A DNA stretch of 37,737 nt, taken from positions 1 through 37,737 of the forward strand of contig WQUN01000251.1 in assembly GCA_009782085.1 (NCBI GenBank), written 5' to 3'. This stretch comes from Bacillota bacterium (GTDB lineage: Bacteria; Bacillota; Clostridia; Lachnospirales; WQUN01). A model generated the notes under the pieces. The model had not been told where the DNA came from, made no database searches, and saw only the letters and a list, made by a program, of their open reading frames with translations. The translations under genes and the position numbers were made by a program. This document shows positions 28,735 through 37,737 of the stretch, in pieces (position 1 is the stretch's first letter; each line of letters opens with the position of its first letter).

Positions 28735-29136
28735 ATGTCTATGTCAGACCCTATTGCCGATATGCTGACGAGGATCAGGAACGCGAACACGGCAAAGCAC
28801 GCAACCGTCGACATACCGTCGTCTCGCATGAAAGTGGCGATCGCCGACATCCTGATCCGTGAAGGGTATGTCAGGGGTTATGAGATACTCGAGGACGGCG
28901 TGAAAAAGACGATGCGCATAACTCTCAAATACGGCAGGGACAAGAGCGAAAAGGTGATCGGCGGCCTAAAGCGCATTTCCAAGCCCGGCCTCCGGGTCTA
29001 CGCCAGCGTGGAGGACATGCCGCGCGTCCTGGGCGGCCTGGGCGTGGCCATCGTCTCGACGAACAAGGGCGTCGTCACCGACAAGGAGGCCCGCAAGCTG
29101 GGCGTGGGCGGCGAAGTCCTGGCGTTTATATGGTAA
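28735..29136 (+). CDS. rpsH: 30S ribosomal protein S8
   Basis: [22 protein letters not shown] ... [11 protein letters not shown]. Confidence 0.98.
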   Translation: MSMSDPIADMLTRIRNANTAKHATVDIPSSRMKVAIADILIREGYVRGYEILEDGVKKTMRITLKYGRDKSEKVIGGLKRISKPGLRVYASVEDMPRVLGGLGVAIVSTNKGVVTDKEARKLGVGGEVLAFIW

Positions 29137-29170
29137 ACGAAGCACCCCGCGGATACAAGTTACTTTATTC

Positions 29171-29212
29171 CAGTATCCAGTATCTAGTATCCAGTATCTA
29201 GTATCTAGGAGG
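29171..29212 (+). repeat. Heptamer array (CAGTATC/TAGTATC, 5 copies) running into the rplF Shine-Dalgarno
   Basis: CAGTATC CAGTATC TAGTATC CAGTATC TAGTATC TAGGAGG. Confidence 0.92.
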
Positions 29213-29218
29213 CAGACC

Positions 29219-29773
29219 ATGTCGCGAATAGGTAAACTTCCGATAACGATCCCCTCGGGCGTAGACGTGAAAATAGACGACGGCAACGTCGTCACCGTCA
29301 AGGGCCCATTGGGGGAGCTGAAGCGGAAACTGTCGGCGGACATGAACATCGCGATGAAAGACGGCGCCGTGACCGTCGGGCGCCCCAACGACCTCAAGAG
29401 GTTCAAGGCGCTCCACGGCCTGACCCGCACCCTCCTCAACAACATGGTTTTGGGGGTGACCCAGGGCTTCACAAAGACGCTCGAGATCAACGGCGTCGGC
29501 TACAGGGCGGCGAAGTCCGGGAACAAGCTGACGCTGACCCTCGGGTATTCGCACCCGGTCGAGATGATCGACCCGGACGGGGTGACCTCCTCCGTGGAGG
29601 GCACGAACAAGGTCAAGGTCACGGGGATCGACAAGGAGAAGGTCGGCCAGTACGCGGCGAACATCCGCGCCAAGCGCCCGACGATAGTTTTCAACGCCAA
29701 CACCAACCCGAAGGGCATTAAGTACAGCGACGAAAAAGTCAGGAGCAAGGTCGGCAAGACAGGCAAGAAATAG
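29219..29773 (+). CDS. rplF: 50S ribosomal protein L6
   Basis: MSRIGKLPITIPSGVDVKIDDGNVVTVKGPLGEL. Confidence 0.98.
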   Translation: MSRIGKLPITIPSGVDVKIDDGNVVTVKGPLGELKRKLSADMNIAMKDGAVTVGRPNDLKRFKALHGLTRTLLNNMVLGVTQGFTKTLEINGVGYRAAKSGNKLTLTLGYSHPVEMIDPDGVTSSVEGTNKVKVTGIDKEKVGQYAANIRAKRPTIVFNANTNPKGIKYSDEKVRSKVGKTGKK

Positions 29774-29802
29774 CAGACGATAATGGCAGGGAGTGATATG
29801 CA

Positions 29803-30171
29803 ATGATAAAGAAGCCGTCCCGCAAAGAGATACGGGAAAAGCGCCATTACAGGATGCGCCATCATCTCTCCGGCACCGTCGCCAGGCCGAGGCTCGCCGT
29901 GTTCCGTTCAAATAAGCACATCTACGCGCAGGTCATAGACGATACGGCCGGGAACACGCTGTGCGCGGCTTCCACGATGGAGAAGGCGATCTCCTCCAAG
30001 CTCGACAAGACCTGGGACGTCAACGCGGCCAAGGCCGTCGGCGACGCGGTCGCCAGGAAGGCCCTGGAAAAGGGCATCACCGAGGTGGTTTTCGACAGGG
30101 GCGGGTACATCTACCACGGCAAAGTCCAGGCGCTGGCGGACGCCGCGAGGGAAGCCGGGCTTGTATTCTGA
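29803..30171 (+). CDS. rplR: 50S ribosomal protein L18
   Basis: [34 protein letters not shown]. Confidence 0.97.
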   Translation: MIKKPSRKEIREKRHYRMRHHLSGTVARPRLAVFRSNKHIYAQVIDDTAGNTLCAASTMEKAISSKLDKTWDVNAAKAVGDAVARKALEKGITEVVFDRGGYIYHGKVQALADAAREAGLVF

Positions 30172-30190
30172 GAAGGAGGGTTATCTGACT

Positions 30191-30691
30191 TTGAAAAAAA
30201 TAGACGCAAGCACGCTTGACCTGAAAGACCGGGTCGTGACCATAAACCGCGTGACAAAGGTCGTCAAGGGAGGGCGGACGTTCCGCTTCGCCGCGCTTGT
30301 GGTCGTCGGGGACGAGAACGGCCACGTCGGCGCCGGCCTCGGCAAGGCGGCCGAAATCCCGGAGGCGATCCGCAAGGGCAAGGAGGACGCCAAGAAGAAC
30401 ATCGTCTACGTTCCCCGCAACGCCCAGAACAGCATCTACCACGACATGCTGGGCACCTTCGGCGCGGCGAGCGTGCTTCTGAAGCGCGCCCCCGAGGGGA
30501 CCGGCGTCATCGCCGGCGGCGCGGTCCGCGCCGTGCTCGAGCTGGCGGGGGTCCACAACGTCAGGACCAAGTGCCTCGGCTCGCGCAACAAGCACAACGT
30601 CGTCAACGCCACGCTCGCGGGCATAAAGGAGCTCAGAACCCCCGAGCAGGTCGCCGCGCTCCGCGGCAAGGACGTCGAGGAGATACTGTAA
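30191..30691 (+). CDS. rpsE: 30S ribosomal protein S5
   Basis: [49 protein letters not shown] start at 30191 after GAAGGAGG. Confidence 0.96.
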   Translation: MKKIDASTLDLKDRVVTINRVTKVVKGGRTFRFAALVVVGDENGHVGAGLGKAAEIPEAIRKGKEDAKKNIVYVPRNAQNSIYHDMLGTFGAASVLLKRAPEGTGVIAGGAVRAVLELAGVHNVRTKCLGSRNKHNVVNATLAGIKELRTPEQVAALRGKDVEEIL

Positions 30692-30748
30692 AACGCGTCC
30701 CCGGCGCGCCGGAGCCGGCAAGAGGATTTATCGAAAGGAGCAACTTTT

Positions 30749-30922
30749 ATGTTAAAGGTGACTTTGGTCAGGTCCAAGATAGGGACTTTGCCCAAGCAGA
30801 GAAAGATAGTCGAGGCCCTGGGCCTCGGTAAGATAAATTCCAGCAACACGCACCAGGACAACGACGCGATCAGGGGCATGATCCGGAAAGTCTCGCACCT
30901 GGTCAAGGTCGAGGAGATATAG
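30749..30922 (+). CDS. rpmD: 50S ribosomal protein L30
   Basis: Short ORF not in the supplied track; [65 protein letters not shown] upstream. Confidence 0.95.
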   Translation: MLKVTLVRSKIGTLPKQRKIVEALGLGKINSSNTHQDNDAIRGMIRKVSHLVKVEEI

Positions 30923-30938
30923 GAGGAGGCTTCAGGCC

Positions 30939-31382
30939 ATGAAACTGGGTGAGTTAAAGCCGGCAGAGGGCGCGAAGAAGAAAGCCTTCCGGCGCGGCAG
31001 GGGCCACGGCTCCGGCAACGGCAAGACATCCGGCAGAGGGCACAAGGGCCAGGGGCAGCGCTCCGGCGCCGGCGGCAAGGTCGGGTTCGAGGGCGGCCAG
31101 ATGCCTCTCTACAGGCGGCTTCCCAAGCGCGGCTTCCACAACCGGAACACTAAGGAGATCATAGCCGTCAACCTGTCTTTGCTGAACAATGCGTTTGAAT
31201 CGGGCGACGTGGTCGACATCGCGGCCCTGCAGTCGAAGGGCCTTATCTCCAACCCGCGCGACGGCGTGAAGATCCTCGGCATGGGCGAGATGGAGAAGAA
31301 ACTGACGGTACGGGTCAACTATTTCAGCAAATCCGCGGCCGAGAAGATCGAAGCGGCCGGCGGCAAAGCAGAGGTGATCTAG
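30939..31382 (+). CDS. rplO: 50S ribosomal protein L15
   Basis: [38 protein letters not shown]. Confidence 0.98.
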   Translation: MKLGELKPAEGAKKKAFRRGRGHGSGNGKTSGRGHKGQGQRSGAGGKVGFEGGQMPLYRRLPKRGFHNRNTKEIIAVNLSLLNNAFESGDVVDIAALQSKGLISNPRDGVKILGMGEMEKKLTVRVNYFSKSAAEKIEAAGGKAEVI

Positions 31383-32663
31383 TTGCTGAAGATACTGACG
31401 AACGCCTGGAAGGTTAGGGATATACGCAAAAAGCTGATCTTCATCATGTTCATCCTTCTGGTATACCGGATCGGCTGCCATATCCCCCTGCCCGGCGTCA
31501 ATTTACAACTGCTCGACTCGATAAGGCACGGCGCGCAGGCCAACACGACCCTCTTCGCGATGATCGCCGGCGGCGGCTTCGGCTCTTTGTTCGCCATGGG
31601 CATCGCGCCTTACATCACGGCGTCCATCGTCATGCAGCTTCTGACCGTGGCCATCCCCAAGCTCGAACAGATACAGAAGGAGGGCGAGGAAGGCCGCAAG
31701 AAGATACAGCAGATCACGCGCTTCGTGGCCGTGGGCCTGTCCCTTTTGCAGGCGTCCGCGACGGTCTACAGCTACGTGCATTTGCAGAACAACAACGGCA
31801 ACCTGTTCACCCACGCGAACTTCCTGGTGTACGCGGTCGCGGCGGTCGCCATGGTGGCCGGCACGATCTTCATCATGTGGATGGGCGAGGTCCTGACCGA
31901 GAAGGGCATAGGGAACGGCTCGTCCTTCATCATCTTCGCCAACATCCTCTCCAGCCTGCCCCAGGGCGCCCAGAGCATGATGATGCTCGTGACGGGCGGG
32001 GCCAACGTGGTCGTCGGCGTGATCAAGATAGTGCTCGCCTTAGCGGTCTTCGCGTGCATCATAGCCTTCGTCGTGCTCGTGCAGAGCGGCGAGCGCAGGA
32101 TACCGGTGCAATACTCCAAGAAACTGGTCGGCAAGCAGATGTACGGCGGCCAGAGCTCCTTCATACCGATAAAAGTCAACGTGGCCGGCGTTATGTCCAT
32201 CATATTCGCCATCTCGCTTTTGCAGTTCCCGTCGCAGCTGGCGGGCTTTTTCCCGAACAATCAGACCTTGCACAATATTTCCCTCTTTCTGGGGATGCAG
32301 CGCTTCAGCGGCGCGGCGCTCTACATGATTCTGATCTTCGTGTTCACGTTCTTCTATACGTCCTTCGCCATCAACACGACCGAAATGGCCGAGAACATGA
32401 AGAAAAACGGCGGCTTCATCCCGGGCATCAGGCCGGGCAGGCCGACCAGCGACTTCGTCAAGAAGACCGTCGACAGGCTGTCGTTTTTCGGCGCGTTCTT
32501 CTACTGCATGATCGCGCTGGTTCCGATCCTCTTCCAGAGGTTCGCGGGCGTCGGCTCCTTCGGCGGCACCACCCTGCTGATCGTCACCGGCGTGGCGCTG
32601 GAGTTCATCAAACAGCTGGAGTCCCAGCTCCTTATGAGGCACTATAAGGGATTCCTGAGCTAA
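31383..32663 (+). CDS. secY: Preprotein translocase subunit SecY
   Basis: MLKILTNAWKVRDIRKKLIFIMFILLVYRIGCHIPLPGV; polytopic, 426 aa. Confidence 0.98.
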   Translation: MLKILTNAWKVRDIRKKLIFIMFILLVYRIGCHIPLPGVNLQLLDSIRHGAQANTTLFAMIAGGGFGSLFAMGIAPYITASIVMQLLTVAIPKLEQIQKEGEEGRKKIQQITRFVAVGLSLLQASATVYSYVHLQNNNGNLFTHANFLVYAVAAVAMVAGTIFIMWMGEVLTEKGIGNGSSFIIFANILSSLPQGAQSMMMLVTGGANVVVGVIKIVLALAVFACIIAFVVLVQSGERRIPVQYSKKLVGKQMYGGQSSFIPIKVNVAGVMSIIFAISLLQFPSQLAGFFPNNQTLHNISLFLGMQRFSGAALYMILIFVFTFFYTSFAINTTEMAENMKKNGGFIPGIRPGRPTSDFVKKTVDRLSFFGAFFYCMIALVPILFQRFAGVGSFGGTTLLIVTGVALEFIKQLESQLLMRHYKGFLS

Positions 32664-33433
32664 TGAGCATTTTCATCAAGAACAGGGAACAGATCGCGCT
32701 TATGCGCCAGGCCAACCGTATCGTCGCCGAGACCCACGCTTTGCTGGAGAGAAACATCCGGCCGGGCGTGACCACCGGGGAACTGAACCGCCTGGCCGAC
32801 GAGTTCATTCGCTCATGCGGCGCGGCGCCCTCTTTTCTGGGGGTGCCGTGCATGCTGGAGGACGGCGTTCCGTTCCCCGCCTCGGTCTGCGTATCGGTGA
32901 ACGAGGAGGTCATTCACGGGATCCCAGGTTTAAGAAGGCTCAAAGAGGGCGATATTGTTAGTATCGACATAGGCGCGGAATTCCGGGGTTTTCACGGAGA
33001 CGCCGCCCGCACCTTCGCCGTCGGCAAGGTCATGGCGGAGCGGCAAAAGCTCCTGGACGTGACCAAGGCGAGCTTCTTCGAGGGCATCCTCTTCGCCAGA
33101 CAGAACAACCACCTCCACCAGATATCCGGGGCGATCCAGGATTATGTGGAAAAAAACGGGTTTTCGGTCGTTAGGGATTTCATCGGCCACGGCATCGGCA
33201 GGCAGATGCACGAGGCGCCGGAGATACCGAACTTCAGGCCGAAAAGCCGCGGGCCCAAGCTCTCCCCCGGGATGACTCTGGCCGTGGAGCCGATGGTGAA
33301 CATCGGAACATATGAGGTCGAGATACTCGGCGACGACTGGACAGTGGTAACGAAGGACGGGAAGTGCTCCGCTCACTATGAGAATACGATTTTGATAACA
33401 GACGGCGATCCGGAGATCCTGTCCGTAATGTAG
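32663..33433 (+). CDS. map: Type I methionyl aminopeptidase
   Basis: VSIDIGAEFRGFHGDAARTFAVG ... IGHGIGRQMHEAPEIPNF; TAATG overlap with secY. Confidence 0.97.
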   Translation: MSIFIKNREQIALMRQANRIVAETHALLERNIRPGVTTGELNRLADEFIRSCGAAPSFLGVPCMLEDGVPFPASVCVSVNEEVIHGIPGLRRLKEGDIVSIDIGAEFRGFHGDAARTFAVGKVMAERQKLLDVTKASFFEGILFARQNNHLHQISGAIQDYVEKNGFSVVRDFIGHGIGRQMHEAPEIPNFRPKSRGPKLSPGMTLAVEPMVNIGTYEVEILGDDWTVVTKDGKCSAHYENTILITDGDPEILSVM

Positions 33434-33490
33434 GGGGCGCCGACCCCGGCGTTCATAATGTAGGGGACGCCGACCCCGGCGTCCGATAAT
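33431..33490 (+). repeat. Two TAGGG-type palindromes downstream of map
   Basis: TAGGGGGCGCCGACCCCGGCGTTC and TAGGGGACGCCGACCCCGGCGTCC; the first TAG is the map stop codon. Confidence 0.9.
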
Positions 33491-33491
33491 G

Positions 33492-33600
33492 GGCAACCTC
33501 TAAAACTGTCATCCTGAGCGAAGCGAAGGATCCTAAACAGCCAAAACATAAGATTCTTCGCTCCACTCAGAATGACAAAAAGGGCTTTATAGAGGCTGCC
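33492..33600. mobile_element. MITE-like palindromic element (CTGAGCGAAGCG family), copy 3
   Basis: GGCAACCTCTAAAACTGTCATCCTGAGCGAAGCGAAGGATCC ... GCTCCACTCAGAATGAC ... TTTATAGAGGCTGCC. Confidence 0.8.
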
Positions 33601-33613
33601 AATAGGAGCAGAG

Positions 33614-33928
33614 ATGTTTTCCATAGGTCAGATAGTCTATTCAAAGAGCGGGCGGGACAAGGGGAACCCGTTCGTCGTCGTCCGGACGGAGGGGCGGTAC
33701 CTCTTCCTCGCCGACGGCAGGCTCCGCAAGCTGGAGCGGCCAAAGAAGAAAAAAGACATTCATGTTCAGAAGACAAACGCGTGCCCGGCCGGGATCAAGG
33801 CGGCTCTCGAGCAAAACCTCCGCCTTTCGGACGCGGACGTGAGAAAGGCGATTAAGGCGGAAACCGGGCCGCCGGACGGTCGCGGAGATCACAGGCTTGA
33901 CAAATATGAGGAGGCGGAAAATGTCTAA
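33614..33928 (+). CDS. KOW-domain RNA-binding protein (COG2163-like)
   Basis: [47 protein letters not shown]; position next to infA is common in Clostridia. Confidence 0.85.
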   Translation: MFSIGQIVYSKSGRDKGNPFVVVRTEGRYLFLADGRLRKLERPKKKKDIHVQKTNACPAGIKAALEQNLRLSDADVRKAIKAETGPPDGRGDHRLDKYEEAENV

Positions 33929-34139
33929 GAGCGATATGATCGAAGTGTCGGGGACGATCGTTGAAAAGCTGCCAAACGCCACCTTTCAGGTGGAATTGGA
34001 AAACGGACATAAAATCCTTGCCCATATTTCCGGCAAGCTCCGCATGAATTTCATCAGGATCATCCCCGGCGACAGGGTCCTGATCGAAATGTCGCCGTAT
34101 GATCTGACAAAGGGCAGGATAGTTTGGAGAGATAAATAG
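33921..34139 (+). CDS. infA: Translation initiation factor IF-1
   Basis: [53 protein letters not shown]. Confidence 0.97.
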   Translation: MSKSDMIEVSGTIVEKLPNATFQVELENGHKILAHISGKLRMNFIRIIPGDRVLIEMSPYDLTKGRIVWRDK

Positions 34140-34161
34140 GTTCGCTGAAAGGATGATTGCC

Positions 34162-34275
34162 ATGAAAGTCAGGCCGTCTGTAAAGAAGATATGCGAAAAG
34201 TGCAAGATAATCAAGAGAAAAGGCGCGGTTCGGGTCATCTGCGAAAACCCGAAGCATAAGCAGAGGCAGGGCTAG
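34162..34275 (+). CDS. rpmJ: 50S ribosomal protein L36
   Basis: 37 aa, not in the supplied track; [37 protein letters not shown]. Confidence 0.97.
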   Translation: MKVRPSVKKICEKCKIIKRKGAVRVICENPKHKQRQG

Positions 34276-34304
34276 AAATCACCGAAAGGAGGCGCATGTA
34301 ATTA

Positions 34305-34673
34305 ATGGCGCGTATTGCAGGTGTTGATTTACCGAGGGAGAAACGCGTGGAGATCGGGCTGACCTATATCTTCGGCATCGGCCGCTCGAGTTCCAACCGC
34401 ATACTGAAAGAGGCCAGCGTCAGCCCGGACACGAGGGTGCGCGACCTGACAGACGACGAGGTCTCGCGCATCCGCGACGTTATCGACAAGACCCAGACGG
34501 TGGAGGGCGATCTGCGCAGGGAAGTCGCGCTGAGCATCAAGCGCCTGGTCGAGATCGGCTGCTACAGGGGCATCCGCCACAGGAGGAGCCTGCCCGTGCG
34601 CGGCCAGCGGACCAAGACCAACGCCCGCACCAGGAAGGGCCCGCGGAGGACCGTCGCGAACAAGAAGAAGTAG
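34305..34673 (+). CDS. rpsM: 30S ribosomal protein S13
   Basis: [34 protein letters not shown]. Confidence 0.98.
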   Translation: MARIAGVDLPREKRVEIGLTYIFGIGRSSSNRILKEASVSPDTRVRDLTDDEVSRIRDVIDKTQTVEGDLRREVALSIKRLVEIGCYRGIRHRRSLPVRGQRTKTNARTRKGPRRTVANKKK

Positions 34674-34784
34674 GAGACGCCGCCACGCACCGGCAAGAAG
34701 GCCGGACGCGCGTAAGCGCGGCGTTCGCAAAGCGAACGTGCTGATTCGGCGTTCCGCTAACCGCGTTATAAAGGAGGAAATCGA

Positions 34785-35186
34785 ATGGCGAAAAAGGCTG
34801 TGAAAAAGACCGCCGCGCGCCGGCGCCGCGACAGGAAGTTTGTCGACAAGGGTCAGGCCCATATCCAGTCCACTTTTAACAACACGATCGTGACAATCAC
34901 GGATCTGGCCGGCAACGCCCTTTCCTGGGCAAGCGCCGGGCAGCTGGGCTTCAAGGGCTCCCGCAAGTCCACGCCCTACGCCGCGCAGATGGCGGCGGAC
35001 ACGGCCGCGACCGCCGCGAAGGAATACGGCCTTCGGAGCGTCGAAGTCTACGTAAAGGGCCCGGGCAGCGGGCGCGAGGCGGCGATCCGCGCGCTCCAGG
35101 CGGCGGGGCTCGACGTCATGATGATAAGGGACGTGACGCCCGTCCCGCACAACGGGTGCCGCCCGCCGAAACGCAGGCGCGTGTAA
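34785..35186 (+). CDS. rpsK: 30S ribosomal protein S11
   Basis: [46 protein letters not shown]. Confidence 0.98.
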   Translation: MAKKAVKKTAARRRRDRKFVDKGQAHIQSTFNNTIVTITDLAGNALSWASAGQLGFKGSRKSTPYAAQMAADTAATAAKEYGLRSVEVYVKGPGSGREAAIRALQAAGLDVMMIRDVTPVPHNGCRPPKRRRV

Positions 35187-35270
35187 TGGCTCGCCCCGAA
35201 ATGAGCGCCTTGACAAGACGGTGTTTATTAACGATATGCTATACCAGTTTGCAAATAGCGGAGGAGATTT

Positions 35271-35897
35271 ATGGCTAGATATATCGGTCCCGTATGCAGA
35301 CTTTGCCGCCGGGAGGGCGAGAAGCTCTTCCTGAAGGGCGAAAAGTGCATGAAACAGAGCTGCCCGGTCAGCAAGCGGCCTGTGCCTCCCGGGCAGCACG
35401 GAGCGTCGCGCAGGAAACAGTCCGAGTATGGGCTCCAGCTTCGGGAGAAGCAAAAGGCGAAGAGGATATACGGCGTCCTGGAGGCCCAGTTCTATAACTA
35501 TTTCGTGGACGCCGACCGCCTTCCGGGCGTGACCGGCGACAACCTGCTGCGCCTTCTGGAGACGCGGCTCGACAACGTGGTCTACCGGCTCGGGTTCGGG
35601 CGCTCCAGGACGGAGGCCCGCCAGGTCGTCCGGCACAACCTCGTGCGCGTGAACGGCAAAAAGGTCAATATCCCCTCCTACCGCGTGCGCGTGAACGACA
35701 CGGTGGAGATCAAGGACGACGCCAAGTCGTTCCAGCGGTTCAAGGACATACTGGACGTGACCCATTCGAGGATCGTCCCGGCCTGGCTCTCCGCCGACCA
35801 CGAGAACCTGCGCGGCACGGTCATGTCCCTTCCGTCGAGAGATCAGATCGACCTGAACCTGCGCGAGACGCTGATCGTCGAGTTGTACTCGAAGTAA
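35271..35897 (+). CDS. rpsD: 30S ribosomal protein S4
   Basis: [26 protein letters not shown] ... [34 protein letters not shown]. Confidence 0.98.
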   Translation: MARYIGPVCRLCRREGEKLFLKGEKCMKQSCPVSKRPVPPGQHGASRRKQSEYGLQLREKQKAKRIYGVLEAQFYNYFVDADRLPGVTGDNLLRLLETRLDNVVYRLGFGRSRTEARQVVRHNLVRVNGKKVNIPSYRVRVNDTVEIKDDAKSFQRFKDILDVTHSRIVPAWLSADHENLRGTVMSLPSRDQIDLNLRETLIVELYSK

Positions 35898-35909
35898 GGA
35901 GGTCAATGC

Positions 35910-36869
35910 GTGTTCGAATTTGAAAAACCTCGTATCGAAATCGCGGAGCTTTCGAGGGACGGCATCTACGGCCGTTTCGTTATCGAGCCTCTGGAGCGCG
36001 GGTTCGGGACGACGCTGGGGAATTCCCTGCGGCGGACCCTCCTGTCCTCGCTTCCCGGGGCGGCTGTGTCGAGCATCAAGATCGACGGCGTGTTGCACGA
36101 GTTCAGCACAATCCCGGGCGTTAAGGAAGACGTGACCGAGATCATCTTGAACCTTAAAAGCCTGGCCATCAGATACTTGGGCGAGAGCATGGAACCCAAG
36201 CTCGCGTATATCGACGCCGCCGGCGAATGCGAGGTCCGCGCCCGCGACATAAAGGTCAGTTCCGACATAGAGATCGCCAACCCCGATCTGCACATCGCCA
36301 CGCTGGACGGCGGCGACGCGAAGCTCTATATCGAGATGACGGTCACCAAGGGCAGGGGATATGTCAGCGCGGAGAAGAACAAGCGCCAGGACCAGCCGAT
36401 CGGCCTGATCCCGGTGGATTCCATCTACACCCCCGTCACAAAGGTCAACTTCCTGGTGGAGGACACCAGAGTCGGGCATATCACCGATTTTGACAAGCTG
36501 ACCCTCGAGGTCTGGACGAACGGGACAATAACCCCGGACGACTCCGTCAGCCTCGGCGCGAAGATTCTGAACGAGCACCTGATACTCTTTGTCGACCTGT
36601 CCGACAACGCGCGGAACGCCGAGATCATGATCGAGAAGGACGAGGGCCGGAAGGAAAAGGTCCTGGAGATGAGCATCGAGGAGCTGGACCTGTCCGTGCG
36701 CTCGTACAACTGCCTCAAGCGCGCCGGCATAAACACCGTGGACGACCTGACCAGCAAGACCGAGGAAGACATGATGAAGGTGCGCAACCTGGGCCGCAAG
36801 TCCCTGGAAGAGGTCCTGAACAAAATGGCCGAGCTTGGGCTGACCCTGAGCCCAAGCGAAGAAGTCTGA
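35910..36869 (+). CDS. rpoA: DNA-directed RNA polymerase subunit alpha
   Basis: [33 protein letters not shown]; alpha-[25 protein letters not shown]. Confidence 0.98.
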   Translation: MFEFEKPRIEIAELSRDGIYGRFVIEPLERGFGTTLGNSLRRTLLSSLPGAAVSSIKIDGVLHEFSTIPGVKEDVTEIILNLKSLAIRYLGESMEPKLAYIDAAGECEVRARDIKVSSDIEIANPDLHIATLDGGDAKLYIEMTVTKGRGYVSAEKNKRQDQPIGLIPVDSIYTPVTKVNFLVEDTRVGHITDFDKLTLEVWTNGTITPDDSVSLGAKILNEHLILFVDLSDNARNAEIMIEKDEGRKEKVLEMSIEELDLSVRSYNCLKRAGINTVDDLTSKTEEDMMKVRNLGRKSLEEVLNKMAELGLTLSPSEEV

Positions 36870-36877
36870 TTTTCTTT

Positions 36878-36912
36878 AGTTTCCAGTTTCCAGTTTCTAG
36901 CTTCTAGTTTCC
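36878..36912 (+). repeat. Heptamer array (AGTTTCC, 5 copies) running into the rplQ Shine-Dalgarno
   Basis: AGTTTCC AGTTTCC AGTTTCT AGCTTCT AGTTTCC then AGTAGGGAGG. Confidence 0.92.
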
Positions 36913-36930
36913 AGTAGGGAGGTTCCCGTT

Positions 36931-37467
36931 ATGTCCATTCAAAGAAAGCTTGGCCGTACGACCAGCCAGCGCAAGGCGATGCTGCGCAATCTGACGACCA
37001 ATTTACTATACCACGGCAAAATCAAGACCACCGAGACGAGGGCCAAGGAGGTCCGCAGTATCGCCGAGAAGCTCATCACCTTGGCCGTGAAGGAGCGCGA
37101 GAACTTCACGGAGCTCACGGTCAGGACGAAAGTCCCGCAGAAGGACAAAAACGGCAGGCGCATCAGGGCTTCGGCCGACGGCAAGCGCGTGACCGTCTAC
37201 AACGAGGTCGAGCGCAAGATCAAGGTCGACAAGCCTTCCCGCCTGAACGCCAGGCGCAAGATGCTCGCGACGCTCTACCCGGTCACGGAAGCTCCGAAGG
37301 ACGGCCGCAAGAAGCGGTCGGAATCCAGGTCGGTGGACATGGTCGCGAAGATGTTCAACGAGATCGCGCCCAAGTACGCCGACAGGAACGGCGGCTACAC
37401 CCGCATGATCAAGATCGGCCCGAGAAAGGGCGACGCCGCGGAGCTGGTGGTTATCGAACTTGTGTAA
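36931..37467 (+). CDS. rplQ: 50S ribosomal protein L17, with a large internal insertion
   Basis: [49 protein letters not shown]; 178 aa. Confidence 0.97.
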   Translation: MSIQRKLGRTTSQRKAMLRNLTTNLLYHGKIKTTETRAKEVRSIAEKLITLAVKERENFTELTVRTKVPQKDKNGRRIRASADGKRVTVYNEVERKIKVDKPSRLNARRKMLATLYPVTEAPKDGRKKRSESRSVDMVAKMFNEIAPKYADRNGGYTRMIKIGPRKGDAAELVVIELV

Positions 37468-37499
37468 GGGAAGATAAATGCTTGAAATGCCCGCAAAAT

Positions 37500-37533
37500 A
37501 AGGATTCTGTCCGGAGGATGAGGATCCTTTTTT
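37500..37533 (+). terminator. Putative intrinsic terminator after rplQ
   Basis: AAGGAT ... ATCCTT arms followed by a T-run. Confidence 0.55.
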
Positions 37534-37737
37534 CGGTTATACATTTATCCTGGGTTTGACACTTCCCCCCCCAAAGAAAAGGCGCAAACAAGGGAAAGCA
37601 TCGACGAAAAAGCGCTGGTTTGTCCCTACAGGCATGATTTCCGGCCGTTAAAGGGGTCGTAACCGAGCGATTGCAACGGGTTACAAAAATGACATCTGAT
37701 ACGAATCTCAGATTAAAACTTCACAGGCAGAGCCGAA

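Noticed and set aside
33376-33624. 82-aa minus-strand ORF with FVILSGAKNLMFWLFRILRFAQDDS
   Set aside because: Translation of the MITE-like repeat between map and the KOW gene.
34329-36578. 749-aa minus-strand ORF spanning rpsM-rpsK-rpsD-rpoA
   Set aside because: Antisense to four conserved genes; its length reflects codon bias (few complementary stop codons), not coding.
37565-37572. C8 homopolymer near the right end as a phase-variable tract
   Set aside because: No ORF or promoter spanning it could be supported in the remaining sequence.

Overview
The window is chromosomal DNA from a GC-rich bacterium. The gene set and order suggest a Clostridia-like Firmicute: zinc-type S14, a KOW protein next to infA, and dnaG-rpoD. 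From left to right it contains: (i) an envelope-polysaccharide cluster with a 5'-truncated phosphodiester glycosidase, MurJ, and a fused GT4 glycosyltransferase/CsaB-type pyruvyltransferase; (ii) thpR, a 700-bp non-coding island of palindromic repeats, a prepilin peptidase, a lipoprotein coupled to a class B PBP, and a small conserved ORF; (iii) a THUMP/FtsJ-like methyltransferase whose two halves lie in different frames; (iv) a GH4 glycosidase, an arylamine N-acetyltransferase, rpoD, dnaG and a SAM methyltransferase on the minus strand; (v) a near-complete S10-spc-alpha ribosomal protein operon, rpsJ to rplQ, with secY, map, infA and rpoA, and with adk absent between secY and map. No CRISPR array, tRNA, rRNA or known defence system was recognised. 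The most unusual signal is repeat structure. Intergenic gaps, including many inside the ribosomal operon, carry palindromes of the form TAGGG-arm-loop-arm'-CG. The arm sequences differ from site to site but stay self-complementary, and the TAG often serves as the stop codon of the upstream gene. There are also heptamer arrays running into Shine-Dalgarno sites, at least two MITE-like elements (one with a perfect 8-bp direct repeat), and a long structured S10 leader with a terminator-like hairpin. All calls come from reading the sequence and the supplied ORFs. No database search was run.
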